A DNA stretch of 16,104 nt from an uncultured Clostridia bacterium (lineage in GTDB: Bacteria > Bacillota > Clostridia > TANB77 > CAG-508): NCBI GenBank assembly GCA_947628395.1, contig CANQZP010000026.1, forward strand, positions 1 through 16,104, given 5' to 3'. Under the pieces are notes generated by a model that saw only the letters and a program-made list of their open reading frames with translations, ran no database searches and was not told the origin of the DNA. Each line of letters opens with the position of its first letter. Positions within the stretch are counted from its first letter, which is position 1. Position numbers and translations under genes: made by a program. Positions 16,055-16,104 of the stretch are shown here, in pieces.

Positions 16055-16090
16055 GGGGCTGTAATAATGCTGCTCGCATTAAACAGCCCT
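16055..16090. repeat. Terminal hairpin repeat
   Basis: GGGGCTGTAATAATGC (16055-16070) pairs with GCATTAAACAGCCCT (16076-16090) with an internal mismatch and a 5-nt loop. The motif AATGGGGCTG at its left edge recurs inverted at 1-10, showing that both ends of the window carry parts of the same repeat family. Confidence 0.7.
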
Positions 16091-16104
16091 CATCGGTCCC
16101 CACA

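Larger units (their letters stand above)
15733..16104. other. Gene-free repeat cluster at right end
   Basis: No gene is supported here. The region carries two direct copies of a dispersed repeat (15769-15860), a near-perfect 31-nt palindrome (15863-15893), a long-range inverted repeat (15947-15965 with 16033-16048) and a terminal hairpin (16055-16090). Together they form a dense array of structure just upstream of the transporter gene and extending past the window. Confidence 0.7.

Overview
The window is strongly AT-rich DNA. It carries spo0A and other genes with clear Shine-Dalgarno sites and Firmicutes-type products, which points to a low-GC, spore-forming member of the Clostridia, probably an uncultured gut-type lineage. 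No rRNA, tRNA, CRISPR array or transposase gene is visible.

Layout. Positions 1-357 hold no convincing gene, only a (TG)n microsatellite and one copy of a dispersed repeat. A minus-strand run follows: a DUF1016/YhcG-type PDDEXK nuclease (358-1401); the sporulation master regulator Spo0A (1667-2482); a YigZ/IMPACT protein; a BaiN/HI0933-type flavoprotein; a frame-disrupted MTA/SAH nucleosidase; and a PLP-dependent methionine gamma-lyase family enzyme (start 6656). YigZ and the flavoprotein are tightly coupled, and the last two suggest sulfur amino acid and SAM by-product metabolism. A MITE-like inverted repeat (6672-6866) separates this run from a membrane-anchored WG-repeat protein, which is also frame-disrupted. 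A divergent promoter at 8547-8575 drives a 367-nt leader with a palindrome and two tandem copies of a structured RNA, each ending in an intrinsic terminator, followed by an orphan feoA. A 38-bp inverted repeat separates feoA from a convergent HD-domain gene with an unusual N-terminal region, again split by a +1 frame change. A divergent plus-strand gene for a small cysteine-containing protein has a leader that can switch between a hairpin and occlusion of its ribosome binding site. A bidirectional terminator separates it from a 1273-residue MMPL/RND-type transporter whose second extracytoplasmic loop holds about eight repeats. The right end is a cluster of repeats and palindromes, one family of which recurs inverted at the left end.

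Main point of interest. Three genes (nucleosidase, WG-repeat protein, HD protein) are each interrupted by exactly one extra base. In every case the interval where the frame must change contains a CGG codon in the upstream frame, and skipping its C gives a Gly codon and restores the full protein. By my reading only four in-frame CGG codons occur in about 4,560 codons here; three lie at the frame breaks and the fourth is read through without a break. This may be +1 frameshifting at a hungry or unassigned CGG, gene decay, or sequencing error; the sequence alone cannot decide. Other candidates for new biology are the tandem leader RNA before feoA, the leader switch before the cysteine protein and the repeat domain of the transporter.
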